Source of the DNA: an uncultured Thermoanaerobacteraceae bacterium
Lineage (GTDB): Bacteria > Bacillota > DSM-12270 > Thermacetogeniales > Thermacetogeniaceae
Direction: 5' to 3'
Assembly: GCA_937914965.1 (NCBI GenBank)
Contig: CALGIY010000334.1
Location: forward strand, 1 to 7,615
DNA: 7,615 bases
The translations under genes and the position numbers were made by a program. Below are positions 1-6,988 of the stretch, piece after piece; position 1 is the stretch's first letter; every line of letters begins with the position of its first letter. The notes under the pieces are model-generated. The model was not told the origin of the DNA. It made no database searches and saw only the letters and a program-made list of their open reading frames with translations.

Positions 1-1118
<1,118 letters not shown>

Positions 1119-1157
1119 GCTTAACTCCTTTCGTAAATAATTTATATTCAAAGAGTT

Positions 1158-1166
1158 ATTATACCA
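1158..1166 (-). promoter_or_regulatory. metG promoter, extended -10
   Basis: The minus strand reads TGGTATAAT, a perfect TATAAT preceded by the TGn extension. The -35 position (about 1181-1186) reads TGGCCG, a poor match, which is tolerated in extended -10 promoters. The predicted start near 1151 lies about 20 bases before the AAAGGAG ribosome site. Confidence 0.6.
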
Positions 1167-1232
1167 AAAAAGTACTCTCCCGGCCATTTTTGATAATTAC
1201 TTAAAAATATATAAAATTTTTTATAAAAAAGG

Positions 1233-1261
1233 TTGACTGTTAATGGAAGAGATGGTATGCT
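1233..1261 (+). promoter_or_regulatory. abrB promoter (sigma-A type)
   Basis: TTGACT (1233-1238), a 17-base spacer, then TATGCT (1256-1261) preceded by TGG, giving an extended -10. The start should be near 1268, leaving a leader of about 40 bases. It faces away from the metG promoter. Confidence 0.7.
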
Positions 1262-1266
1262 TTCCT

Positions 1267-1283
1267 TAGCGAATCTTGTCGAA
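1267..1283 (+). promoter_or_regulatory. Putative tandem Spo0A (0A) boxes controlling abrB
   Basis: TGTCGAA at 1277-1283 is a perfect 0A box (consensus TGNCGAA). A weaker copy, TAGCGAA at 1267-1273, lies exactly 10 bases upstream, the usual spacing of paired boxes. They sit just downstream of the predicted abrB start, as in B. subtilis, where Spo0A~P binding there represses abrB at the onset of sporulation. Binding is inferred from sequence. Confidence 0.6.
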
Positions 1284-1306
1284 TTTAAAGTGAGAGGGGG
1301 AGGAGC

Positions 1307-1555
1307 ATGAAGTCGACTGGTGTCGTAAGAAAAGTGGATGAACTCGGTAGAGTTGTCATCCCCATTGAGCTACGCCGTACATTGGGTATCGCAGAAAAAG
1401 ACGCGCTGGAAATCTATGTCGACCAGGAGAAAATCATCCTGAAGAAATATGAACCAGCCTGCATATTCTGTGGAGATGCAGATAATATCACCCATTTCCG
1501 CGGTAAAAATATCTGCCAGCAGTGCGCTAGAGCCATGGCTATCGAGGCAGGTTAA
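1307..1555 (+). CDS. abrB: AbrB-family transition-state regulator with a four-cysteine tail
   Basis: DNA-binding regulator of 82 residues that in Bacillus represses post-exponential and sporulation genes during growth. Residues 1-48 (MKSTGVVRKVDELGRVVIPI onward) form the swapped-hairpin SpoVT/AbrB domain and are almost identical to B. subtilis AbrB from memory. After about residue 49 the protein departs from the 96-residue Bacillus form. Its tail carries C52-x2-C55 and C70-x2-C73, a likely zinc-ribbon-like module replacing the C-terminal multimerisation region. This form is typical of clostridial AbrB. The ATG is preceded by a purine-rich ribosome site (GAGGGGG, 1294-1300, 6 bases before the start). 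It lies on the opposite strand between metG and rsmI, the same arrangement as in B. subtilis. Control by Spo0A is suggested by the boxes upstream. Confidence 0.95.
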   Translation: MKSTGVVRKVDELGRVVIPIELRRTLGIAEKDALEIYVDQEKIILKKYEPACIFCGDADNITHFRGKNICQQCARAMAIEAG

Positions 1556-1582
1556 AACTTTCGGGATATCCTCTGATTAGCG

Positions 1583-1638
1583 CTTTGCAAATTCCCTAAC
1601 AGGAAAAGGGCGCAAGGTTACCCGTGATGGGACAAGCC
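1583..1638 (+). other. Potentially structured 3'UTR of abrB, unassigned
   Basis: Between the abrB stop and its terminator the plus-strand RNA can form CTTTGC (1583-1588) with GCAAGG (1612-1617), enclosing TTCC/GGAA (1592-1595 with 1602-1605). A competing hairpin pairs GGTT (1616-1619) with AGCC (1635-1638) around CCC/GGG, followed by an A-tract and TTTTT. The two overlap at GG (1616-1617), so they may be alternatives. It matches no riboswitch class I could recognise; the stems are short and may be chance. Confidence 0.25.
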
Positions 1639-1656
1639 AAAAAAATTTTTGTCACG

Positions 1657-1690
1657 ACCCCCTTCTGATGAGAAGGGGGTTTCATTTTGT
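1657..1690 (+). terminator. abrB terminator
   Basis: A perfect 10-bp stem, ACCCCCTTCT (1657-1666) with AGAAGGGGGT (1671-1680), closes a GATG loop and is followed by TTTCATTTTGT. This is a Rho-independent terminator for the abrB transcript. On the other strand the stem is the same, but the T-rich stretch is about six bases away, so it may act only weakly for rsmI transcripts. Confidence 0.85.
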
Positions 1691-1715
1691 ATAATGCTTG
1701 TCGAATAATGTCGAT
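1690..1715 (+). promoter_or_regulatory. Second tandem Spo0A-like box pair with adjacent TATAAT
   Basis: TGTCGAA (1699-1705) and TGTCGAT (1709-1715) are spaced exactly 10 bases apart, the usual spacing of paired 0A boxes. A TATAAT lies immediately upstream at 1690-1695, but no good -35 is seen 16-18 bases before it (GATGAG at 17). The site sits after the abrB terminator, between convergent genes. No gene that it would obviously control is visible; a rightward transcript from here would be antisense to the rsmI 3' end. Confidence 0.45.
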
Positions 1716-1780
1716 AATCTCTAGCCTGCCGCAAACAGCACAAAGGTTTTTCACGGCATATATACCCAAAAACGTATTTT

Positions 1781-2629
1781 TCAGGCATCCGACGATCTCC
1801 AGGTATGATAAATTCTATATACCTGACTTTTACTTAAACCCAAGGCACGCCCCACTACCCGGCAAGCGTTATGAAGGTCTGCTCCAGCCTGAGTAAGGGC
1901 CTGCACCGCCTTACTGATCCTTTCGGGGTCCTCAATTACAGGATCTGCTTCCCCCCCCTGCTTACCCTCTACAACAAGAGTGATCTCCCCCCGAGGAGGT
2001 TTTTTTGTAAAATGCTCAAGGACCATTTCAAAGGAACCCCGAAAAACCTCCTCATACTGCTTGGTTAGTTCTCTGACTACAGCTGCGCGGCGCCCTCTAC
2101 CCCAAAGAGTACAGAAATCATCTAGTGTCTCCTTGAGGCGGTGCGGGGCCTCATAAAACACACCCGTCCAAGGGTTTTCCTCCAGTTCTCGCATCAATTC
2201 TTGCCGCTCCCCCTTTTTGCGCGGCAAAAAACCATAAAAGTAAGAGGGATGTGGTGTGAATCCCGAAACCACCAGGGCTGAGATAACCGCAGATGGGCCC
2301 GGTAGAATTGTTACCTGGTGGCCTGCTGCCACGGCCTGCTGCACAAGATACGCTCCCGGGTCAGAGATCCCAGGGGTACCAGCATCGCTAACCAAGGCAA
2401 TCGTCTTCCCAAGGGATAGCTCAGACAACAGATACGGCGCCTTCTCCCGTTCATTGTGTTCGTGGTAACTGGTTGTTTTGGCAGCAATTTCGTAGTGAGA
2501 CAAAAGCTTTGCGGTATGGCGGGTATCCTCGGCTGCAATGAGATCAACCTGCCGCAGCACCTCCAGGGTTCTCAGGGTAATATCTTGAAGATTCCCCAGG
2601 GGTGTGGCACAAAGATATAGTATGGCCAT
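1781..2629 (-). CDS. rsmI: 16S rRNA (cytidine(1402)-2'-O)-methyltransferase RsmI
   Basis: S-adenosylmethionine-dependent enzyme that 2'-O-methylates C1402 of 16S rRNA in the ribosomal P site. The 282-residue protein starts MAILYLCATPLGNLQDITLR, the typical RsmI opening of the tetrapyrrole-methylase fold. Further family motifs are AEDTRHT (33-39), VSDAGTPGISDPG (80-92) and LPGPSAV (109-115). A C-terminal helical segment (...ISKAVQALTQAG...LGLSKSQVYRI) matches the RsmI HTH domain. A GTG at 2656 would add nine residues, but ATG at 2629 fits the family and follows AAAGGGG with about 7 bases between. It is the last gene of the leftward run and corresponds to yabC of B. subtilis, facing abrB tail to tail. 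No clear dedicated terminator is seen; only an A5/T5 inverted repeat lies just past the stop. Confidence 0.95.
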   Translation of the reverse strand: MAILYLCATPLGNLQDITLRTLEVLRQVDLIAAEDTRHTAKLLSHYEIAAKTTSYHEHNEREKAPYLLSELSLGKTIALVSDAGTPGISDPGAYLVQQAVAAGHQVTILPGPSAVISALVVSGFTPHPSYFYGFLPRKKGERQELMRELEENPWTGVFYEAPHRLKETLDDFCTLWGRGRRAAVVRELTKQYEEVFRGSFEMVLEHFTKKPPRGEITLVVEGKQGGEADPVIEDPERISKAVQALTQAGADLHNACRVVGRALGLSKSQVYRIYHTWRSSDA

Positions 2630-2649
2630 TCTCATTCCCCTTTGACAAC

Positions 2650-2671
2650 CTCCCACATCTATAAGTGGGGG
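2650..2671 (-). repeat. Hairpin at the ricT-rsmI junction
   Basis: CTCCCAC (2650-2656) can pair with GTGGGGG (2665-2671) around an 8-base loop; one pair is a wobble in one strand only. On the minus strand the hairpin is followed by GGTTGTCAAAGGGG, which holds the rsmI ribosome site. It may shape rsmI translation or be a remnant of a palindromic element. It is not a terminator, because no T-run follows. Confidence 0.45.
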
Positions 2672-2687
2672 CTGCTGTATTCTGCTC

Positions 2688-3494
2688 CTACACGGGATTT
2701 TCCTGTTTCCCTGGATCCTTTCCCGTCACTTGTTCATCCTTTTCCCCAGACACTTTTTCACTTTTTTCAGCCTTGCGCGCACAGCGGTAACATTCGTTCT
2801 CATATTTAAGACAGCACATCAAGCGGCCGCAGAGCCCACTGATCTTGCTTGGGTTTAAGGACAGATTTTGCCCCTTGGCCATGCGGATAGAAACCGGTTC
2901 GAAATCACCTAACCAGGTGCAGCAGCAGAGTTCCCTCCCGCAGGGACCAATACCACCGAGGAACTTAGCCTCATCCCTGACACCGATCTGCCGGAGTTCA
3001 ATGCGCGTTCTGAAAACGGCAGCCAGGTCCTTGACCAACTCCCGAAAATCAACCCGCCCATCTGCAGTAAAGTAAAAGAGAATTTTCCCGACATCAAAGG
3101 TAAATTCCACATCGATCAGTTTCATAGGCAGCCCATGTTCGGCAATTTTCTGCTCACAGATGGCAAAGGCATCCTGAGCGCGCCGCTTGTTTTCCTCAAT
3201 TTTCTGAGCATCCTCGATAGATGCCTTTCTGGTGACCGCACGCAGAGGAAGAACAACATCCTCTACAGACATTTCCCGAGGCCCCACCACAACAAAGCCG
3301 GATTCAATCCCCCTGACTGTTTCTACAATTACCAGGTCCCCGGGCTGCAGAGCGTCCTCTCCCACTTTAAAATGATAAATCTTACCTGCCTCGCGGAATC
3401 TCACCCCAACAACAGTAACTGTACCATGGTCAGGTACTTCAACTCCTGTGTCAGCAACCTGGTTTTCACAGACCCTCTGCTGATCATCTTCCAT
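2688..3494 (-). CDS. ricT: PSP1-domain protein RicT (YaaT), RNase Y / Y-complex factor
   Basis: Cytoplasmic protein of 268 residues. In B. subtilis, RicT (YaaT) works with RicA (YmcA) and RicF (YlbF) in an iron-sulfur-bearing complex that redirects RNase Y and promotes Spo0A phosphorylation, sporulation, competence and biofilm formation. The PSP1 domain spans roughly residues 25-230. Conserved cysteine motifs are GPCGRELCCC (C185, C190-192) and GLCGRLMCC (C222, C227, C228), with C235 and C238 after. From about residue 240 there is a charged Lys/Glu-rich tail. ATG 3494 is preceded by AGGGA at suitable spacing. It follows holB after 41 bases. In B. subtilis yabA, yabB and yazA come next; here rsmI follows directly. 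RicA and RicF are not encoded in this window. Confidence 0.93.
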   Translation of the reverse strand: MEDDQQRVCENQVADTGVEVPDHGTVTVVGVRFREAGKIYHFKVGEDALQPGDLVIVETVRGIESGFVVVGPREMSVEDVVLPLRAVTRKASIEDAQKIEENKRRAQDAFAICEQKIAEHGLPMKLIDVEFTFDVGKILFYFTADGRVDFRELVKDLAAVFRTRIELRQIGVRDEAKFLGGIGPCGRELCCCTWLGDFEPVSIRMAKGQNLSLNPSKISGLCGRLMCCLKYENECYRCARKAEKSEKVSGEKDEQVTGKDPGKQENPV

Positions 3495-3535
3495 TTTAAT
3501 CCCTACTTTCGCAAAACAATTTGGCCCCTTGCGGG

Positions 3536-4339
3536 CTATTTTTGCAGTTCCCTCTGCACCCGGTAAAGGGTAAGGGCCAGTACCAGAGGCACAGAGGCGT
3601 TGTCATCTAACTGCCGCATCCCCTTGAGCAGCAGCTCCAAACACACAGCCTCCCGTATTCCCTGGGAGCAAGTCCGGTATTCCCGTTCCAAAACGGCTAA
3701 TAGGCCCTTCAACAGATCCTGGGCAGCGCTCCGGTCAGTGCCCATCAAGCGAACCGCCTTGAGCAATTCAGAGTGAGTACCGTTTTTTAACACACCAGCA
3801 ATTCTTCCGGTCTCCTCGTCATCCTCCACTGTCTCTATATATTTTTCCTCATTATTCCGAAAGAAAACCACCCGGCAGCGGGACACAATGGTTGGCATTA
3901 GAGAGCGTTCATCCTCTGTGACCAGCAAAAAGACCGTTCCCGGTAAAGGTTCCTCTAGGATCTTCAACAGGCTGTTTGCCGCAGGGACTGTCAGTAGTTC
4001 TGGCTGCTCCAGGAGAAAAACCTGGTGCCTTCCAAGATCAGGGCGATACCTGAAGAAAGAATGCCAGACTCGGATCTGATCTATTTTCAGGGAACTACCA
4101 TCCGGCTGCAGAGAGTGGTAGTCCGGGTGTGCCCCATGTTCCCAAGCCCTGCATGATGCACACAAACCACAGGGCAGCCCGCCTTCCGGCTCCTGACAGA
4201 GCAGAGCCTGAACAAAGAGCGGCACAACTTCCCTTTTTTGTTCAGGGGAGCGCCCTGCCAAGAGATAGGCATGGGCAATAGACCCTCTATGCAGGTCCTC
4301 CTTAAGCTGACGAGCAGCAGTACTCTCCCTCTCCTTCAA
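3536..4339 (-). CDS. holB: DNA polymerase III delta' subunit
   Basis: Clamp-loader subunit that helps load the sliding clamp onto primed DNA at the replication fork. Of 267 residues, shorter than the roughly 310-330 usual in Firmicutes, with a compact C-terminal region. Recognisable parts are HAYLLAG (23-29), a zinc module with C48, C57, C60 and C63, NSLLKILEEPLPGTVFLLVT (122-141), and the SRC motif (153-155) that supplies the arginine finger in clamp loaders. The P-loop position reads GRSPEQKR and lacks the GxxGxGK[ST] pattern, so ATP binding is unlikely; in E. coli delta' also does not bind ATP. The start is TTG at 4339, preceded by a strong GGAGGTG ribosome site. It begins 16 bases after the tmk stop, so the two are one transcript. 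Confidence 0.93.
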   Translation of the reverse strand: MKERESTAARQLKEDLHRGSIAHAYLLAGRSPEQKREVVPLFVQALLCQEPEGGLPCGLCASCRAWEHGAHPDYHSLQPDGSSLKIDQIRVWHSFFRYRPDLGRHQVFLLEQPELLTVPAANSLLKILEEPLPGTVFLLVTEDERSLMPTIVSRCRVVFFRNNEEKYIETVEDDEETGRIAGVLKNGTHSELLKAVRLMGTDRSAAQDLLKGLLAVLEREYRTCSQGIREAVCLELLLKGMRQLDDNASVPLVLALTLYRVQRELQK

Positions 4340-4355
4340 TGAGCCACACCTCCGG

Positions 4356-5006
4356 TCAAAAAGGATACCCCTGATCCTGGTCTAGAAGATATGCCGATAC
4401 ATACTCCAAAATCTGTTTCTGAACTACCTCTGGCTCTAAACTTGCATCTATAACCTTAATTCGTCCAGGGGATGACCTGGCCAAAGCGTGGTAGCCATCC
4501 CGTACCCGCTGGTGAAATTCCAAACTCTCCTGTTCCAGCCTGTCCCTCAGGATCTCCTCTTTAGAACGGTCTAGTCCTTCTTTAGGAGGGAGATCCAGCA
4601 AAATTGTATAAAAATTCCCCAACTTAGTTAAAGCAAATTGATTAATCAAATGTAATAAATCCAGACTAAGCCCGCGCCCATAACCCTGGTAGGCAAAGCT
4701 GGAATCAACAAAGCGGTCACAAAGGACAATCTTTCCCTCAGCCAAAGCCGGGAGAATCACCTCACTGATCAGCTGAGCCCGAGCACCGGCATAAAGCAGG
4801 GCCTCTGTAACTGGTGACATCTCCTGGTAACAAGGATCGAGCAGCAATCCCCTGATAGCCTCGGAAAGTCTTGTCCCCCCAGGCTCCCTGGTAACAAGCA
4901 CAGAATACCCGCCTTCCTGTAAAGCCCTGGCGGTCAGTTGGACCTGGGTTGACTTTCCAGACCCATCAGGTCCCTCAAATGTAATCAGTTTCCCTGCCCT
5001 TTCCAA
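4356..5006 (-). CDS. tmk: Thymidylate kinase (dTMP kinase)
   Basis: Phosphorylates dTMP to dTDP with ATP, an essential step to dTTP for replication. The 216-residue protein starts MERAGKLITFEGPDGSGKST, with the P-loop at residues 12-19. REPGG (40-44) and the DRF motif (97-99), followed by SSFAYQGYGRGL, are diagnostic dTMP kinase motifs. A LID-like segment with DR..E follows at about 145-165. The start is a judgement: TTG at 5006 has GGGGAG (5020-5015) 8 bases upstream and places the N-terminus as in other Tmk proteins. A TTG at 5027 would add seven residues and overlap the previous gene by 17 bases. The preceding decarboxylase gene stops 4 bases before 5006, so translation is probably coupled. 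Confidence 0.96.
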   Translation of the reverse strand: MERAGKLITFEGPDGSGKSTQVQLTARALQEGGYSVLVTREPGGTRLSEAIRGLLLDPCYQEMSPVTEALLYAGARAQLISEVILPALAEGKIVLCDRFVDSSFAYQGYGRGLSLDLLHLINQFALTKLGNFYTILLDLPPKEGLDRSKEEILRDRLEQESLEFHQRVRDGYHALARSSPGRIKVIDASLEPEVVQKQILEYVSAYLLDQDQGYPF

Positions 5007-5010
5007 TTCC

Positions 5011-6468
5011 TCAACTCCCCGCAACAATCTTAATCAAACCCCGGCTCTGCCCAGGCCAGGCACCCCCAACAGCATCCCATTCTTTAAGAAACTCCAGCAC
5101 TTCTTCCCCAAACCTCTCCCCAGGGCAGATCACCGGAACCCCCGGTGGGTAAGGTGTGATCACCTCTCCTGCAATCTTGCCACAGGCACTCTCCCACGGT
5201 ACGAAAGACCCCTTGGCAAAAAAGGCTTCCCGCGGTGTCATCTCCTGTTGAGGAAGAGCTAGTCCTAAAGGATCCGGAAAAGAAGTAATGTTGCCAACCC
5301 TCGTGGAGCAAGCCGCTGCGAGGGAACTTAAAGCCTCCAGCAGAACTGATATATAGTCAAAAACCCCAGGGCTTAAAATCAGGACCATGTTTTGAAAATC
5401 AGCCATTTCCACAAGAATCCGATACTGCCGGCACAACCAATCAGCTGCTTCAAAACCTGTAATCCCCAGTCCCCTGACATTAATAATTAAACGAGTGGGA
5501 TCATACTCCTTCACCCCAGGTACCTCGAGTACCTCTTCCCCTGGAGCGGTAATCCCAGGTATTTGGGAGATCTGTTGGCGCAGCTTCTCACCCAATCGGG
5601 CTGCTTCCGCCCACTTGTCTTCCTCTTGCTGGCACTGACAGCGCGCCACATCCAAGGAGGCCATGAGAAGATAAGAGGGGCTGCTTGACTGGACCATTCG
5701 TAGAGAGTCCCGGATCCCATCTGTATCCCCCTCTCCCTGGCAGTGAAGGAAAGCTGCCTGGGTGAAGGCCCCCAATACCTTATGAGCACCCTGAGCCACA
5801 AAATCCGCCCCTGTATCCAGCGCCGGGACCGGGAAAAGGGTGCTCGTTTTAAAATGCGCTCCATGAGCCTCATCTACCAACACCTTACATCCCCGGCTGT
5901 GGGCCACCTGTACCTGCTGCCGTAGATCCCCAACCAGGCCATAGTAGTTAGGATGCAGGAGAACCACCAGGGGCCCCTCTGGGCCAAGCTCCTCAAGACA
6001 AATATCCAGCTCGGAGGCTGCAGCATGACCAGGTAACCCCAAAACTTTGTGCGATCTCCCCGGGAGGTAAACAGGCTGTGCCCCACTAAGGATCAGACCG
6101 TGGATCACTGACTGGTGGCTAAACCGGGGCAGTATTACCTTGCTGTCTGGCCGGCTTTTTGCAAGGAGCACAGCCAAAATTCCAGCAGTAGTACCGTTGA
6201 CCAGGAAAAAGGTCTCCCGCGCCCCATAGTAACCTGCAGCTCTCTCCTGTGCCCTTTTAATAATTCCCTGTGGGTCCTGGAGATTATCCAACCCTGAAAG
6301 CTCAGTTAAATCTAACTGGAAAGCCTGATCTCCCAGCAATTGGCGCCACTGGGGCCAAGCACCCTGCCCCTGCTTGTGACCAGGTGTGTGGAAACTCAGG
6401 TAACCTGCTTGGGCATGCTTCAGCAAACCTGACAATAACGGCGTCTTGCTCTCGCTAATGGCTCTCAC
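5011..6468 (-). CDS. Orn/Lys/Arg decarboxylase-family PLP enzyme (YaaO-like)
   Basis: PLP-dependent fold-type I enzyme of the Orn/Lys/Arg decarboxylase major-domain family, 485 residues, the size of the short Gram-positive members such as YaaO and SpeA. The likely product is a polyamine from a basic amino acid, but the substrate cannot be read from sequence. Motifs are SFHTPGHKQG (25-34), NGTTAGILAV (91-100), HPNYYGLVGDL (172-182), VDEAHGAHF (198-206, with D199 contacting the PLP nitrogen) and GAHKVLGAFTQAA (227-239), where K230 is the predicted PLP lysine. The residues before AHK are QG rather than the common QST. The C-terminal domain follows from about residue 370. It starts with GTG at 6468, with GGGGA just upstream. 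It is the first gene of the run leading through tmk, the same neighbour pair as yaaO-tmk in B. subtilis. Confidence 0.9.
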   Translation of the reverse strand: MRAISESKTPLLSGLLKHAQAGYLSFHTPGHKQGQGAWPQWRQLLGDQAFQLDLTELSGLDNLQDPQGIIKRAQERAAGYYGARETFFLVNGTTAGILAVLLAKSRPDSKVILPRFSHQSVIHGLILSGAQPVYLPGRSHKVLGLPGHAAASELDICLEELGPEGPLVVLLHPNYYGLVGDLRQQVQVAHSRGCKVLVDEAHGAHFKTSTLFPVPALDTGADFVAQGAHKVLGAFTQAAFLHCQGEGDTDGIRDSLRMVQSSSPSYLLMASLDVARCQCQQEEDKWAEAARLGEKLRQQISQIPGITAPGEEVLEVPGVKEYDPTRLIINVRGLGITGFEAADWLCRQYRILVEMADFQNMVLILSPGVFDYISVLLEALSSLAAACSTRVGNITSFPDPLGLALPQQEMTPREAFFAKGSFVPWESACGKIAGEVITPYPPGVPVICPGERFGEEVLEFLKEWDAVGGAWPGQSRGLIKIVAGS

Positions 6469-6510
6469 CCCTGTTCCCCAACTATCCCTGGATTTCCACC
6501 CCTTGCATTT

Positions 6511-6539
6511 ATTTTACCATATCCACTCCCTACCGCTAA
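6511..6539 (-). promoter_or_regulatory. Putative promoter for the decarboxylase-tmk-holB-ricT-rsmI run
   Basis: The minus strand has TTAGCG (6539-6534), 17 bases, then TAAAAT (6516-6511) preceded by TGG, an extended -10 like those of metG and abrB. The start would be near 6504, between the gin terminator and the decarboxylase GTG. Confidence 0.5.
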
Positions 6540-6544
6540 GAACA

Positions 6545-6574
6545 TAAAAAATACGCAAGATTTGTTCCTTGCGT
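6545..6574 (-). terminator. gin terminator
   Basis: On the minus strand ACGCAAG (6574-6568) and CTTGCGT (6559-6553) form a 7-bp stem with an 8-base loop, followed by ATTTTTTAT. It lies 38 bases past the gin stop and separates gin from the downstream run. Confidence 0.8.
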
Positions 6575-6611
6575 TAACTAGTGCTAAAAAAGAAGAACAT
6601 TTAAGTTTTTG

Positions 6612-6842
6612 CTACGGCTTCACATGCCCCCAAATCTTTTTAATCTTTTCCTTCAAGTCAAAGTAGCGCCTGTCATCTACCCGGATACGCACAATCTCTT
6701 TTTCACAGCGCAAGCAGAGAAAGCACCCAGAAACAACAATCCCATCCGCAATACCGCGGGGTGGTGTTTGTTCGCAGACCACACAGACCGGAAGCAGAAC
6801 GCCCCTTTCCCCTGAGATCTGCTGCATTCTTCTGCTGTTCAC
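6612..6842 (-). CDS. csfB: Sigma-G inhibitor Gin (CsfB) family protein
   Basis: Small zinc-binding anti-sigma protein, 76 residues (B. subtilis CsfB has 64). In B. subtilis CsfB/Gin is made in the forespore, blocks premature sigma-G activity and also antagonises sigma-E. The sequence holds the family pattern C20-x2-C23 followed by TPPRGIADGI, then C43-x2-C46 followed by EKEIV; an extra cysteine, C40, lies just before the second pair. GTG 6842 is preceded by GGGAGG with about 8 bases between; an internal ATG at 6827 is a less likely start. Position supports the call: csfB lies upstream of the yaaO-tmk block in B. subtilis, though xpaC and yaaN found there are missing here. It has its own terminator and a possible promoter. 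Confidence 0.88.
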   Translation of the reverse strand: MNSRRMQQISGERGVLLPVCVVCEQTPPRGIADGIVVSGCFLCLRCEKEIVRIRVDDRRYFDLKEKIKKIWGHVKP

Positions 6843-6872
6843 TATTTTCGCCTCCCTGCTTTATCTTCTACT

Positions 6873-6878
6873 ATTATA
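6873..6878 (-). promoter_or_regulatory. Possible gin promoter (-10)
   Basis: The minus strand reads GCGTATAATA about 30 bases before the gin GTG. TATAAT would suit sigma-A, but no good -35 is seen (GGATGG at 17 bases). GCGTATAATA also partly fits the sigma-F -10 pattern GGnRAnAnTW, and csfB is sigma-F dependent in B. subtilis; no clear sigma-F -35 is visible. Sigma class undecided. Confidence 0.35.
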
Positions 6879-6930
6879 CGCAAGAACAGCTTTTCCCATC
6901 CCCATCCTGCCCCCAAAGTTAATTAAAAAG

Positions 6931-6957
6931 AAAAAAACCCCGTCACCTCCGCCGGGG
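6931..6957 (-). terminator. Terminator of the small Cys-rich gene
   Basis: On the minus strand CCCCG (6957-6953) and CGGGG (6942-6938) form a short GC-only stem with a 10-base loop, followed by TTTTTTTCTTTTT. It lies just beyond the stop at 6989 and insulates gin from upstream transcription. Confidence 0.75.
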
Positions 6958-6988
6958 CGAGTTATATCTGGCTGCTTAGACAAAAAGC

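Noticed and set aside
1580..1640. Cyclic-di-GMP (GEMM-I) riboswitch suggested by GCAAA...GGGCGCAAGG
   Set aside because: The core CGCAAAGC and the third helix with its receptor are absent, and no plus-strand gene follows for it to control.
1687..2068. Plus-strand open frames near the rsmI 3' end
   Set aside because: They overlap the conserved C-terminal part of rsmI on the other strand, have no good ribosome site and no recognisable protein.
2630..2656. GTG at 2656 as the rsmI start
   Set aside because: It would place the ribosome site AAAGGGG inside the gene; ATG 2629 fits that site and the RsmI family N-terminus.
5743..6458. Plus-strand open frames within the decarboxylase region
   Set aside because: They are antisense to a gene whose PLP motifs are intact over its whole length.
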